Positions 1 through 10,308 of a DNA stretch of 64,000 nucleotides are shown in pieces; the stretch's first letter is position 1; every line of letters starts with the position of its first letter. A program made the position numbers and the translations under genes. The DNA comes from Phocoena phocoena (Eukaryota; Chordata; Mammalia; Artiodactyla; Phocoenidae): NCBI RefSeq assembly GCF_963924675.1, contig NC_089238.1:42178879-42242878 (forward strand). The letters are read 5' to 3'. The notes under the pieces were generated by a model that worked only from the letters and a program-made list of their open reading frames with translations, made no database searches and was not told the DNA's origin.

Positions 1-1335
1 TAAATATTCAACTGAAAGATAAAAGCCCATAGACTCTACCAGAAGAGCAGCCAGAAGACAGATCTATACCCCTTGTGTTCTGAAGGAGTTGCATTTCTGA
101 ATTAGCTGGCTACTTAACAGTAGTTACATAAAGTACCCTGAACTGGTACCACTTCTTCCCATCCAAAAGATCCTTAGCTATTCTGCAAGTAGCCCTGGAT
201 TTCTCCTCCCTTGCTAATATGTCTTTTCTGGCATTTTACCTCCAACACAAACCTGACTCACCTATACTAAAAATCTAGCAATCGTTCCTCCTTGGAATTA
301 GAATTTCCTAAGCATTCTTTGTAAGACTAACAGTTGTTCCTGCCCAAGGTCCTTAACTGAATAAATATCTGCACCCCACACACAGTTTTTTAACTGTTGT
401 TTTTTTAAACAGGGTGTCTGAGTACCCAGCACATAGCCAAGGGACAGAAAGTCTTTGCTAAACAAGGTTTCGTCCCTTACCCCCCCACCCCCAAGATCCC
501 ATCCTTTTACGAGGTGCTGTTATCTTTTCTTACCAATATCCTTACTTTTACCGCCAAGGCAATGCTGAGCTGTTGTCCTTCAGTCCCCACCTCTGCATCT
601 GCTTCCACACCCCCAGCCTTGGTTATTGGAGAAGAAAAAGCTTTTTCTGACTGGTTTCCATGGCTGCTTCAATGTTTTAAATATAAATAAGTTCCACTAC
701 TTGAAGCTACCTGAGCCATGACATAGTTCCAGTCCCAAATTCCTAGACACTCTACAAGCTTTTTTCTTGTCGAGAACACTGCCTGCGCCAGCCTTCTACC
801 ACTACTGTTTTTCAAAATGGCTGATATCTCAGCACCTCTGATTCTGTCTGTTCAAGGGGAATGTTCCCTAAGCCTCTTTCTGCAATTGCATGAAAGAGCT
901 CAAAGCAGTCCCACATTTCCCAAGGCACCAGCTATTCTCCTTGGTCTATAATAAACAAGAGTGACAAGATCCTAGCCCATTTACTTTTAGCCCTTTCACG
1001 ATGCTGCTCTGAATGGTAATAATAACCTACAAAATGTCATTCTTCAATGCCAACTCACTTCCTGTGTACTGTGGCCCCTCCTGCCAGGGCCACAAGGGAG
1101 ACCACCAAAATCACAAAAGCTGAGCCATTAACAGTTCTTTCCAAGTCTGGGCTAGGAAGGGGTCACCTGATGAAATAACATCTATGTGTGTGAATTATGT
1201 GTTCTGAGTGTGCTCTGCTCACTTGCTCTCTCTCCATCCCTGTTTGTCCTCCACCCCACACAAAAAAGATAAGCAGATTCCACAAAGACCTCTGATCTTT
1301 GGTAAAAGAAAAAAAAATTTAAAATAGAGCCTTAC
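1..1335 (-). other. TERF2: TERF2 intron 3, partial
   Basis: Transcribed leftwards from the donor at 1335. I see no exon-like reading frame and no confidently recognisable repeat. The next TERF2 exon (expected to continue the TRFH domain after ...VKEA) is not found before position 1, so it lies outside the window. Confidence 0.8.
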
Positions 1336-1466
1336 AGCCTCCTTGACCAGTTTTCTACTGGATTCGACCACTGCCTCTGTCAGTGTAAATTCCGTTTTAA
1401 TCATCTCCAGCACATTGATAGCTGATTCCAGTGGTGTGAGCTCAGCCTCCATATCAAAGGAACAGT
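1336..1466 (-). CDS. TERF2: TERF2 (TRF2) coding exon 3, TRFH domain
   Basis: The minus strand encodes 44 residues beginning [15 protein letters not shown] and ending SSRKLVKEA. This matches the middle of the TRFH dimerisation domain of telomeric repeat-binding factor 2 essentially residue for residue. TRF2 is the shelterin subunit that binds double-stranded TTAGGG repeats as a homodimer and protects chromosome ends. The exon is bounded by an acceptor (ctag, 1470-1467) and a donor (GCT|gtaagg, GT at 1335-1334). Its first codon GAC is split: G comes from exon 2 and AC from here. The length is 131 nt, and the exon ends on a complete codon. Later exons (rest of TRFH, RAP1/TIN2-binding linker, C-terminal Myb domain) must lie left of position 1. 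No frameshift or stop is seen. Confidence 0.97.
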
Positions 1467-2100
1467 CTAGGACAAAGAGCACAATTTTCACTTTAACCTA
1501 TTTTCTAAAGAGCAGAAGAATTATGTTCAAATATATATATATGTATATATATATAGAAAAGAAACATGCAAATATAGTAAGATTTGCATTTAATTTGCTT
1601 ACATACTGGCTACAGGCTTACAAACATGTTAAGGGTCCAAATTCAAATCCATGAATTTCAAGTGACTAATTTTCAAGACAGGTAAAAAGTTATTTTTAAA
1701 CACATGCATCTGTATCTCAAATGGCAGCATCAGATACAAACGGCCAGAAACTAAAGATCATTTTGCTAAACGGCCGTCAAGTTCAATTTAGGAAAAGAAA
1801 AAAAAAGTGCTCATAGTTTAAAAACACTCTACTATGGAGGAAAAATGGCCATCTTCACATAATTCACTTTACATAGCAACAAAGTTGGGGCGAGCAAGAA
1901 ACAGGTGGGAGGAAATAAAAAACATAGAAAAGCAGCCAAGAGAATACTAAGTGGAGAAAACTAAGGCCAGAGAATAAACACCGTGATTGAAACATAGTAG
2001 CCCACCTTAACCCTGAACCCTTCAGTCTAGGATGTAAGTTTGAAAACAACGTAACCCTAAATAAGTGAAGCCCAGAGAAGAACATAAAAAATAGCCATAC
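1467..2100 (-). other. TERF2: TERF2 intron 2
   Basis: 634-base intron with donor gtatgg at its right end (minus strand) and acceptor ctag at its left end. It holds an imperfect (AT)n stretch at about 1532-1554 and otherwise nothing recognised. Confidence 0.9.
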
Positions 2101-2196
2101 CTAAATTTTCTCCTTCTTCAATGCGCGACAGACACTGCATAACCCGCAGCAGCCGAGACACGGTATGCTCCTTCCCCAAGGGCCTGACAAGCAAAG
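2101..2196 (-). CDS. TERF2: TERF2 coding exon 2, TRFH domain
   Basis: This 96-nt exon on the minus strand encodes [20 protein letters not shown] followed by [12 protein letters not shown], the second helical segment of the TRFH domain of TRF2. The acceptor is cccag (AG at 2198-2197) and the donor is TTAG|gtatgg (GT at 2100-2099). Phase is consistent on both sides. The first Ala codon is completed from the last G of exon 1, and the final G starts the Asp codon of exon 3. The peptide appears identical to the human sequence as I remember it, as expected for a strongly constrained fold. The TRFH domain makes the homodimer and docks Apollo and other TRF2 partners. Confidence 0.97.
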   Translation of the reverse strand, partial: LCLSGPWGRSIPCLGCCGLCSVCRALKKEKI

Positions 2197-2303
2197 CTGG
2201 GAGAGAAGACATTGTTGGCTCGGCGACCCCCAGCCGCTACACTCGGGCCCCACAGATCACCTTCCCAGGAGCCCCAGCCTCCTTCCCCAGGCCCGGCCCT
2301 CAC
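2197..2303 (-). other. TERF2: TERF2 intron 1, short and GC-rich
   Basis: Only 107 bases, from donor gtgagg (2303) to acceptor cccag (2197). It lies inside the CpG-rich promoter block, so exons 1 and 2 share the same GC-rich island. Confidence 0.9.
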
Positions 2304-2673
2304 CCTGCATGATGTCCCGGATCTGCCTGAAGTCCCCGTACCGGCTACCCCGAAAGGCCCGCAGCGCCTCGTGGAAGTAGAACTTGAGCACCCAGCGGTT
2401 GACTGCCTCCTCCAGCCGCGCCTCCCCCGCGCCCCGCTCCGCGGAGCCCCCCAGCCTCGGTGCGTGGCGCCCCCGCCGAGCCCGCCCGCCACTGCGGGAC
2501 GCCCGCCTGCCTGCAGCCCTCCCGCTGCTGTCGCTGCTCCCGCCTCCTCCCGCCATCGCGTCCGATCGCTGCGCGCCCTCCCTGCCGGGACGCTTCTTCG
2601 ACTGTGACGCCGCCGGGTCACGCACAACGCCCGGGCCGGAAGCGGAGCCAGCCGTCCCGGCTCCCGCGGCCAT
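2304..2673 (-). CDS. TERF2: TERF2 coding exon 1: N-terminus, basic GAR domain, start of TRFH
   Basis: The start codon is at 2673-2671 (protein begins [15 protein letters not shown]). A second in-frame Met at 2556-2554 begins [12 protein letters not shown]; these correspond to the longer and shorter human TRF2 N-termini. Residues of about 50-75 are the Gly/Arg-rich basic domain ([20 protein letters not shown]), which in TRF2 binds branched DNA and protects telomeric loops. The TRFH domain then opens at [20 protein letters not shown] and runs to the exon end. The donor is ATGCAGG|gtgagg (GT at 2303-2302), leaving phase 1. Relative to human the N-terminal region appears about three residues shorter, just before the second Met. 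The reading frame is also open upstream of the chosen start (see findings). The start is chosen by agreement with the known long TRF2 isoform. Confidence 0.95.
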
Positions 2674-2850
2674 GATACGGACGGCGTTCCGAGCCGCCCG
2701 CGGGCTTCTGGGAGGGCAAGGACCGGTCGCTCCCAGCCTTCCTCTTGGACCCCGTAGTTCCCGGTGTGCCGGCCGCAATGCCTGCTGGAACTTGAAGTCC
2801 ATGCTGCTCAGATGGGTAAACCAACGGCGGTAGGAGGTGTCAAGTTTGCT
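2674..2850 (-). promoter_or_regulatory. TERF2: TERF2 promoter, CpG-rich and TATA-less, with ZNF143-like site
   Basis: The block from about 2200 to 2830 is very GC- and CpG-rich in a generally AT-rich window and covers TERF2 exons 1-2 plus upstream DNA. No TATA box is seen within 100 bases upstream of the start codon. On the minus strand, 2798-2780 (ACTTCAAGTTCCAGCAGGC) resembles the ZNF143/STAF promoter motif (consensus of the ACTACAATTCCCAGCATGC type, 15 of 19 matches by eye). Such motifs typically lie near CpG-island promoters of housekeeping genes. The transcription start is not determined from sequence. Confidence 0.6.
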
Positions 2851-3180
2851 CCGAAATTGTGGAACGCTATACTAGAGACGCTGGGCTGTGTATAAAATAT
2901 TGAAAAATAAAATAAATTTTTAAATTTTTAAAATCGTGAAATGTAAAATGCAGAGAGGAAACTTTATTAAACAAGTTTACATTTTAACAAGTAAAGCAAA
3001 AGGCCAGTGTTAACCTAGCCGAGGTCAAGAAATAGAATATGGCCGGCACCGCAGGAACCTCTTAAGACATATAAGACGTATAATTAGAAAAAAATTGTTT
3101 TTCTTTTTCTTAAAATTTTTCCCTTTTTAAATTTTTGTTTTTTCTTTTTTAAATTCTTTTTTCTAAGACATAGTTTTTAA
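2851..3180. other. AT-rich intergenic stretch upstream of TERF2
   Basis: A-, T- and TA-rich low-complexity sequence with mixed A and T runs. No gene or identifiable element is seen. Confidence 0.6.
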
Positions 3181-3665
3181 ATTACAAAAATAGCACATTT
3201 AGAACAATTAGAAAAAATAATCAAAACGTTAACATTTAAATCAGCCATAATCCCACATGAAAAGGTAAGTTGGCATTTAGGTTTATAGCATTCCAATGTC
3301 TTGTATACCTATTTGTGTGTGTGTGCGTGTGTGTGCGTGCGGGCACGCAACACTGAGATTATACTATGTATATTTTATATAACCTTCATTTTGCATTTTT
3401 CCATGTGATTAATTTTTTGTCTACAGTATCTTTAGCAGCTACATAGCATTCCAATATATGGATGAACCAACGTCTTCTTTCTCTAAACCACTACTGTAAG
3501 AAGTTTAGGTTATTTCAAAATTTTGCAATTCTAGACAGTCTCATATTAGAAACATCCTTTTAACTGTATCATTGCAGAAATTCATAATTATTTCCTTAGG
3601 ATAATTTCCTTAAAGTAGAATTACTGAGTCGAAGAATACACAGTAGAACACGGATCAGAACATTC
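3180..3665 (-). repeat. Old L1 3'-end fragment, antisense, with (TG)n
   Basis: Phrases such as 'ttccatgtgattaatttttt', 'tagcattccaatatatggat' and 'aagtagaattactgag' read like the antisense of degraded L1 3' ends (compare 'tccattgtatggatg... ggaattgctgggtc'). A (TG)n stretch interrupts it at about 3313-3350. Very diverged, so the subfamily is not assigned. Confidence 0.5.
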
Positions 3666-3829
3666 ACTCATCACTCATCACTCTTCCCTTTTATTTTGAA
3701 CATTGTGCAGACTCCTTAAAATGACTTCTTAAGCTTGAAGAATTCGCCTGTTTGCCAACCTCATTTTGGGCTCACGTTTTGTGTGTGTGTGTGTATACAA
3801 CTTCTATCATTTCCTTTTCACCTACTACT

Positions 3830-4130
3830 CAACTTGCCCAGAGTCTTCATCTTGTCCATTCCAGCCTAACTAAATCCTTCCTGTTCTTCAAGCCTCACTT
3901 AGAAGACATTTCACCCTTTCATGACTTTTTGGATTAGGTTAAATCCCCTTGCTGCTCCCTCCTTAGCACCTCCTACTTCACCCTTCCTGAAATATGTTCT
4001 TCACAGTTAGCTCCTTTGGGGGCTGGTACTCTGTCTTCCTTTTTACCCTGCATCCCAGAACCTAGCCCAGGGCCTGTCACATTTCTTGAGGTTGGATGGA
4101 ATTGAGTAGGCACGTAAGGATTTTGATACA
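3830..4130 (+). repeat. L2 LINE fragment, sense
   Basis: Contains the L2 3' region themes 'cttcaagcctcacttagaag ... gctccctccttagcac ... ctagcccagggcctgtcac ... ttgag', in the order of the L2 consensus. Ancient and diverged. Confidence 0.55.
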
Positions 4131-5084
4131 TGTTGAAAAACTGTACCACCAGCAAATTATATTTACTGAAATTTAATTTCATGTCCACCAACAAACTACA
4201 TTTACTCAAATAGGAACATTCTTACAGCTGCCTCCCATTTCTTACATGTTTGTGTCATGGTTTTCTAGATACAGAACAGCTGACTACATAATCTTATGAC
4301 TGCACAGGATAATTTCCCTGAGTTCTTTTCTCCCTTTCTATTCTTGTAGATAGGCCTGGAGAGGTCCCTTTCTCCTTTTCAAGTCTGTTCTTGTCCAACC
4401 CCAGTTCCAAATCCACTTCCATCCTCCACCTTACTGGACATGTTCCTGAGCCTTACTTACTTCTTTGCAGTTCTGTGATGGATTTGCCACACTGACCTTG
4501 GAGAGCCTGTTCCCCACTTCTTCATTGTGCGTATCACTATCTTCCACATCTACCATATCTTCCACAGGCAGAAGAGTGGGTGAGTAAGGGACATTTCCAA
4601 AGGACTGGATAGGCCTGGAGTGGTGTAGGAAGGAAGTGGGGATATAGGATGTAAGCCAACTATCGGTATCTCTGATGCTATTGGAATTCACCACCCAGTA
4701 TCTGGACTAAATAGAGAAATCCCATTTCTGGTGGGTGGGTGTGCCCACTCCATGGGAGGCCAAGTAACTGGTCTAGCTTCAAAAGCTGTTCTACCAACCC
4801 CACTGGACTAGAATCAGTAAAGATCAAGTTTGGGGCCACTAAAGGACAACTCAGGAGGGCAAGTGGCAGCATCAGTGAGGATGTGAAATGACATGATGGA
4901 TCCTTGAATGAATTAGACACAGACCTTAATCTCTACAGTATCCTGATCTGACAAAATCTTTGTATGGTGAACATTCCAGAATAGGGGAAGAGGCCTCTCA
5001 GTCTGACAGATCTTTGGTGAGTGTGGCTACTTTGTGATCCCAGTCTGCCTGCCAAATTACCAGGAGCCAAATTACCTGCCTCAG
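4131..5084. other. Intergenic, nothing recognised
   Basis: Mixed-composition sequence without long reading frames that resemble a protein, and without a repeat I can name. Confidence 0.5.
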
Positions 5085-5290
5085 ATCCTGACTGTTCCAT
5101 TTGCTAGACGTGTAACTTTGAGCAAGTTACTTACTTATCCATCTCTGTGCCCCTGTTTCCTCATCGTCAAGTACAAATAATAGAGGTACCTCATGGTGAT
5201 TGTATGAAACTTAAATGAATTACTATTTCCAGTGCCCTTAGTGAAGGGCTTGGCTTGTTGTGAGGACTCAGTAAGTGTGAGCTATTTTTA
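5085..5290 (+). repeat. MIR SINE, sense
   Basis: Follows the MIR order: 'gtaactttgagcaagttact' core, then 'cctgtttcctcatc', then 'ggtacctcatggtgattgta', then a tail like 'aagtgtgagctatttttatta'. Confidence 0.75.
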
Positions 5291-5359
5291 TTAACTCACC
5301 CATTGCCTGCCTGAAAAGTCTTTCCTCCTCTTCTCTATCAAAAATCTTCTCATTTTTCT

Positions 5360-5500
5360 TTTTTTTTAAGTTAAGGTCTAAGTCACATAAATTGCATAAA
5401 TATTAAGTGAAAAGCTTGATGAGTTTTCTCCCCATTTTTCAAAGTCCCACCATTATATGGTTGTCCCAACATCACTCTCTTTCTTATCACAAATACCTAA
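5360..5500 (-). repeat. L1 3'-end fragment, antisense
   Basis: 'aagtcacataaattgcataa ... aaagcttgatgagttttctc ... caacatcactc' matches the antisense L1 3' end also seen at 36560, 39810 and 59925. Confidence 0.5.
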
Positions 5501-5644
5501 CTCTCATCTAAGGAATCTGATTTGAGGAATTTCAGGGCTTCATGCCCTCTCCATGGGCACCAGCAGGAGGCAGTGTGGTATAGGGGAAAAGCCACAGTCA
5601 GCATGTTAAGGACCAAATAGACTTATCCTGGCCCAACAACTTAA

Positions 5645-6459
5645 CAGGAGTACCTCAGAGATGTTGCAGGTTTGGTTCCAGACCACCGCAATGAAGTGAG
5701 TCACACGAATTTTTTGGTTTCCCAGCGCATATAAAAGTTATGTTTACACTATACTGTGATCTATTAAGTGTGCGTAGCATTATGCCAAAAAAAATACCTT
5801 AGTTTAATAATACTTTTTTTAATGCATTCTTTTATTAAATTAATTAGTTAATTTATGGCTGCGTTGGGTGTTCGTTGCTGCGCGTGGGCTTTCTCTAGTT
5901 GCGGAGAGCGGGGGCTACTCTTCGTTGCGATGCACCGGCTTCTCATTGCAGTGGCTTCTCTTGTTGCGGAGCACAGACTCTAGGCACGCGGGCTTCAGTA
6001 GTTGTGGCATGTGGGCTTAGTAATTGTGGCTCAAGGGCTGTAGAGCACAGGCTCAGTAGCTGTGGCACACGGGCTTAGTTGCTCCGTGGCATGTGGGATC
6101 TTCCTGGACCAGGGCTCGAACCTGTGTATCCTGCATCGGCAGGCGGATTCTTAACCACTGCGCTACCAGGGAAGTCCCCTTTAATTATACTTTATTGCTA
6201 AAAAATGCTGTCATCTGAGCCTTCAGTGAATCATAATCTCTTTGCAATAGTAGCATCAAAGATCACCATAACAAATACAATGCTAATAAAAAATTTTGAA
6301 ATATTGCAAGAATTACCAAAATGTGACACAGAGAAACAAAGTGAGCAAATGCTCTTGGGAAAATGGTGTCTGTAGCCTTGCTCCACACAGGGTTGCCACA
6401 AACCTTCAATTTGCCAAAAACACAATATCTGTGACCCACAATAAAATGATGTATACCTG
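5645..6459 (-). mobile_element. Tigger1-like DNA transposon, internally deleted, split by a SINE
   Basis: Read on the minus strand, the right end (6459 to about 6200) carries a Tigger1-type terminus and subterminal sequence (CAGGTATACAT..., ...GGCAACCCTG..., ...TGTCACATTTTGGTAATTC). The left end (5645 onward) carries the other terminus, caggagtacctcagagatgt, and its subterminal 'gtgactcact ... tttatatgc'. The autonomous transposase interior is absent, so this is a nonautonomous deletion copy. TA follows the right terminus (6460-6461), as expected for a Tc1/mariner-superfamily target duplication; the left TA has decayed. A long CHR SINE at 5818-6179 interrupts it. Confidence 0.8.
5818..6179 (-). 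repeat. CHR SINE, long form, inside the Tigger1 copy
   Basis: Minus-oriented: head 'accagggaagtcccc' at the right, body with 'agtagttgtggc' repeats, and an AT-rich tail at the left. Flanked by tttaataatactttt (5803-5817) and tttaattatacttta (6180-6194), a slightly diverged target duplication. Confidence 0.9.
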
Positions 6460-6599
6460 TACTGGCTTGGGTAAGAATTTAACCTCTGGAAGCCTTGTTT
6501 TCCCAATCAAGGACAAGAGGCTACCAAATGGACCCTTCAGAGGGTTGTGGTGAAGATGAAATAAGGCCTATAAACAATGCCTGATATATTCCAGTTAAA

Positions 6600-7060
6600 T
6601 CAGTAAGGTTCTAACAAATAACTAATACCCAGTGTCAGGGAGGGTGCTGTGAAACAGGCACTTTCAGCCAGTGCTGGTGAGAAGGTAAATCAGTACAACT
6701 TTTCTGGAGACCAACTCAGAAAAAAGAAAAAAAAAGCAAGAGCCATAAAAATTCCATTTTTTAGAAATTTATCCTATGGAAAAATCATAAATGAGCACCA
6801 AGATTTAAGTACAAGGATTTTTCATCACAGGATTACTTATTATGTACAAAAAATTAGAACTGAAACAATCTGATAATAAAATTATTAACTAAGTCATTCA
6901 TAGTAAGGAATTTTATTCGGTAATAAAAATTATGCCCCCCATAAAATAAATAAATAATTATGGACCCAAAGATTATTTCATGCTCAAGATATAATAAGAA
7001 GAGAAAAAAATACAAACATATAATGTGACAACAAATTTATGGAAATAATAATCATATAAA
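6600..7060 (+). repeat. Old L1 3' fragment, sense
   Basis: 'gtgctggtgagaaggtaaat', 'tttagaaatttatcctatgg', 'gattacttattatgtacaaa' and the adjacent A-rich sequence are decayed forms of the end of L1 ORF2 and its 3' region. Confidence 0.6.
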
Positions 7061-7074
7061 AATTTTTTTGCACA

Positions 7075-7265
7075 TTTACTATTTATCACTTACTATGCTA
7101 GGGTGCCTTACATCTGTCATTTCATTTAATTTTCACCAAAATCCTATAAAAGAGGTCTCATTTTACCAGTGTTAATGATGAATAAACTGAGACTCCAGGT
7201 TAAGTGACTTGTCTAAGATATCATAATGAGTATGTTTGAGTCAGATTTTAGATCCAGATATGTTT
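7075..7265 (-). repeat. MIR SINE, antisense
   Basis: 'cacttactatgctagggtgc', 'ttcatttaattttcaccaaa', 'aataaactgagactccaggt', 'gtgacttgtctaag' is the reverse-orientation MIR signature. Confidence 0.7.
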
Positions 7266-8200
7266 GCTATTAACCAAGATAGAATGACAAGAGATTTCAA
7301 GTTTTTCTTCCTTAGACTTTCCTATGTTTTCCTAATTTTCTTCAATGAGTTGGGGGAAAAGATCTCCAATAATGTTATCTTTTATGAAGCCTTAGTATGG
7401 TGCCTGACTCATAGAAGAAGCTCAAGAGAGCTCCAGAGTCTAACTTCCTGTCTAGGACAGCATTTTCTGTCATATGTTACATGAGATTCTCTTGCATGGT
7501 CCACCAACATTAAAAATATTAATAATGATGAATTTTTGAAAACATGCACTTGAAATATGTATATATCAATCAAGCCTGTTACTGTTGGATATTATTGCTC
7601 AGGACAAAGCTTGAGTAGGTATTTAGGTTAAAAAAAATGAGTAATATAAAGATAATGTGATGTGAGTACGGGTGGCCTGTGGAGGTACCAAATATTGTGA
7701 CGGTGACATGTGAGTGCTAAAGGTCTGCAAAATACTGTTCTGGCTTCTGTGGGCTGGAGAACAGCAAGAGGGAATGAAGCCCAGCGTGGACTGGAGTTCT
7801 TCAGGCCTTTTGATTCAGCACATGGGATGTTTGTGTCAAGCACACACCTGGCTAGTCCCTCCCAACCCCCCCAGGCCAAAGTTCTCTGTGGTCAGCAGTG
7901 AGAGTGACAGAAATTCAATAGAGGGGGGCATTGAGGTGGGATTAGAGGCAGTCTAGTTGGGAGGCTAAACGAGGGAATTGTCTTGAAGCCAAGGGCACCA
8001 AGCATTGGATGTTAGCTTGGGAAAACACTCTCTGTAACCAAGAATGAAGGAAGGAACTGTTGGAAACAATGGGAAGCTTAAACTGCAAAGCCGAGCTACT
8101 CATTGGCTTCACCTCTTCAAATCTGGGTCCCTTATCCATGCAGGTCAGAGACTCGAAAATGGTTTGTATGGTTTGCCCATAGAGCAAATGGGCATTTGCT
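7266..8200. other. Intergenic, nothing recognised
   Basis: No supportable coding region and no repeat I can name. Short reading frames here show no family resemblance. Confidence 0.5.
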
Positions 8201-8204
8201 CTAT

Positions 8205-8335
8205 GTTTATTGAGGTCCTATTTTGTGAGTAGAAGCTCTGTAGGTTCTAGGGATACAACTCTATAGATAAAACAGTAATCTTGCCTTCAGGGAGTTCAAG
8301 GTCTGGATGGGGGCGACCAACATGTAAAAATAATG
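8205..8335 (-). repeat. L2 LINE 3' fragment, antisense
   Basis: 'tttattgaggtcctattttg ... gttctagggatacaact ... cttgccttcagggagttcaa' follows the antisense L2 3' end. Confidence 0.65.
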
Positions 8336-8469
8336 ACACTATATTTTAATTCTGAGCAATGGTTATGTATTATTTCTATAGTCCCACCACCACCCCATGC
8401 CCTGCAAATAAATTCTTCTGAAATGGTTTTTCAAGCCAAAGTGGTAAGGAATAAATTATGATTGTATGG

Positions 8470-8550
8470 GGCAGGTTGAAAGAATCTAGGCTGGGAGTCA
8501 GACATACCTGGGTTAGAATTCCATCTCCATCGCACTCTAAACTGGAGGTT
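8470..8550 (+). repeat. MIR-like fragment, sense
   Basis: 'ctaggctgggagtcagacat' and 'acctgggttagaattccatc' match the 5' part of MIR. Confidence 0.5.
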
Positions 8551-8639
8551 TTCAAACTGGAATTATATGTATCCCTGGGCATGAAGCCTTTTCAAGAGGG
8601 ATCAGCCTTCATGTGTTCTCATTCTTAAAACTAATCTAT

Positions 8640-9138
8640 CTGAGAACACACCAAGGTCAGAGATCCTGAGTGTTTCCCTGTCCCAATCGTCTTTCTCTCA
8701 CTTTGCAAAAGATAAGGCATTACCATCTAAATTTTACTGTAATGTATGATATTAGCTTAGAATCCGAGTTTAGTTGTAAATAAAGGCACAATTCAAAAGA
8801 CTAACTAAAGTCCCATTAACTACTCTCTTATTCATTAAGAGATGAATTTTCAGTGGGAATAATTTTATGCTGCTTTGATCAATATTATTAATGTGTAACT
8901 AATAATCATAATGCTAACTTAAGCCCAAAGAAAATTGTTGATATTTAGAGCCTTGTGGGCATAAAATATTTTTTAAGGTTAAGTTGTACATTGTTGCAGA
9001 ATAATAAGGTGATGAATAAGGAACTCTCAAACATAAAAATATATTACATCAGAGTAGTATTTGGTGGGAGACATAGATTTCAAGGAGAAAAAGAATGATT
9101 TAAAATGTATGGGAAAAAAAACACCTGGAAAGAAAAGG
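8640..9138. other. Intergenic, nothing recognised
   Basis: AT-rich unique-looking sequence with no gene or element I can name. Confidence 0.45.
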
Positions 9139-9290
9139 GGAATTTCCTGGCAGTCCAGTGGTTAAGACTCTGTGCTACAGTGTAGGGGGCATGATATGGT
9201 CCCTGGTCCAGGAACTAGGATCCTGTATGCCTCACGGCAAGGCCAAACCCCCCCCCCCAAAAAAAACAGCAAAACAACAACAACAGAAAA
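9139..9290 (+). repeat. CHR SINE, minimal form
   Basis: 'ggaatttcctggcagtccag' head, a tRNA-like box ('ggtccctggtccaggaacta'), then a short C-run and A-rich tail. This is the roughly 110-bp variant without the long repeated body. Confidence 0.8.
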
Positions 9291-9328
9291 CCAAATGACT
9301 GTTCGATAACGGCTTGTCCATATCTTTT

Positions 9329-9618
9329 CATTTATTTATCTATCTGTTTATTTTTGGCTGCATTGGGTCTTAGTTGCTACACGCAGGCTTTCTCTAGTTG
9401 CAGTAAGTGGGGGCTACTCTTTGTTGCAGTGTGCGGGCTTCTCATTGCGGTGGCTTCTCTTGTTGCGGAGCATAGGCTCTAGGTACGTGGGCTTCAGTAG
9501 TTGTGGCACACGGGCTTAGTTGCTCCACGGCATGTGGGATCTTCCGGGACCAGGGCTTGAACCCCCGTCCCCTGCATTGGCAGGCAGATTCTTAACCATT
9601 GCACCACCAGGGAAGTCC
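9329..9618 (-). repeat. CHR SINE, long form (first of a same-target pair)
   Basis: Minus-oriented, with the tail toward 9329 and the head 'accagggaagtccc' at 9605-9618. Flanked by tgtccatatctttt at 9315-9328 and again at 9619-9632. Confidence 0.92.
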
Positions 9619-9632
9619 CTGTCCATATCTTT

Positions 9633-9836
9633 TTTTTTTCTGCGGTACGCAGGCCTCTCACTGTTGTAGCTTCTCCAGTTGTGGAGCACAGGCTCCGGAC
9701 GTGCAGGCTCAGCGGCCATGGCTCAGGGGCCTAGCCGCTCCGCGGCATGTGGGATCTTCCCGGACCGGGGCACGAACCCGTGTCCCCTGCATCGGCAGGC
9801 GGACTCTCAACCACTGCGCCACCAGGGAAGCCCCCC
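9633..9836 (-). repeat. CHR SINE, short-body form (second of a same-target pair)
   Basis: Poly(T) at the left, the 'gcggtacgcaggcctctcac' segment, and the head 'accagggaagcccc' at the right. It lies between the second copy of tgtccatatctttt and a third copy, tttccatatctttt (9838-9851). Confidence 0.92.
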
Positions 9837-10308
9837 CTTTCCATATCTTTTTATTTTTAAATGGATGATAGTGGATATCAAGTCAGTATGGTATTTATAT
9901 TTCATTGGATATATTTATGACAGTGATATAACAATTTTATTTTTAAATGTTAAGACCTGTAATGTGCAGAAATTACATCTTTTGTATCTAGTTAATACAT
10001 GATGAACCACTCCAGAAAGTTCCGTCATGCCTCTTTCAAGTCAGTCCGCATCCCCAACTGCTCTTTTGGTTTCATACATCTTAGTTTTGTCTGTTCTTGA
10101 ATTTAATATAAACAGAATCATGTAGAAGGTACTCTGTGTGTCTGACTTCTTTTGCATACCCATGTTTTTGAGATTTATCCCTGTTGTTCCTTTTTATTGC
10201 TAAGTAGTGTTTCATTGTATGAAAATACACAATTTATCCATTCTCCATAGATATTTGGGCTGGTTCCACCTTGGGGCACTTACATATAAGGCTGCTATGG
10301 GCATTCTT

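Noticed and set aside
2118..2627. 169-codon minus-strand frame and several plus-strand frames over the TERF2 CpG block
   Set aside because: Alternate-frame shadows of TERF2 exons 1 and 2 in very GC-rich sequence.
5645..6459. Transposase gene in the Tigger-like element
   Set aside because: The interior between the two ends is deleted and no transposase-like frame is seen.
9599..10002. Recurrent 60-150 residue frames with HVGSSRTGARTRVPC-like peptides across the window
   Set aside because: These are translations of CHR SINEs, repeated at every SINE copy; not genes.
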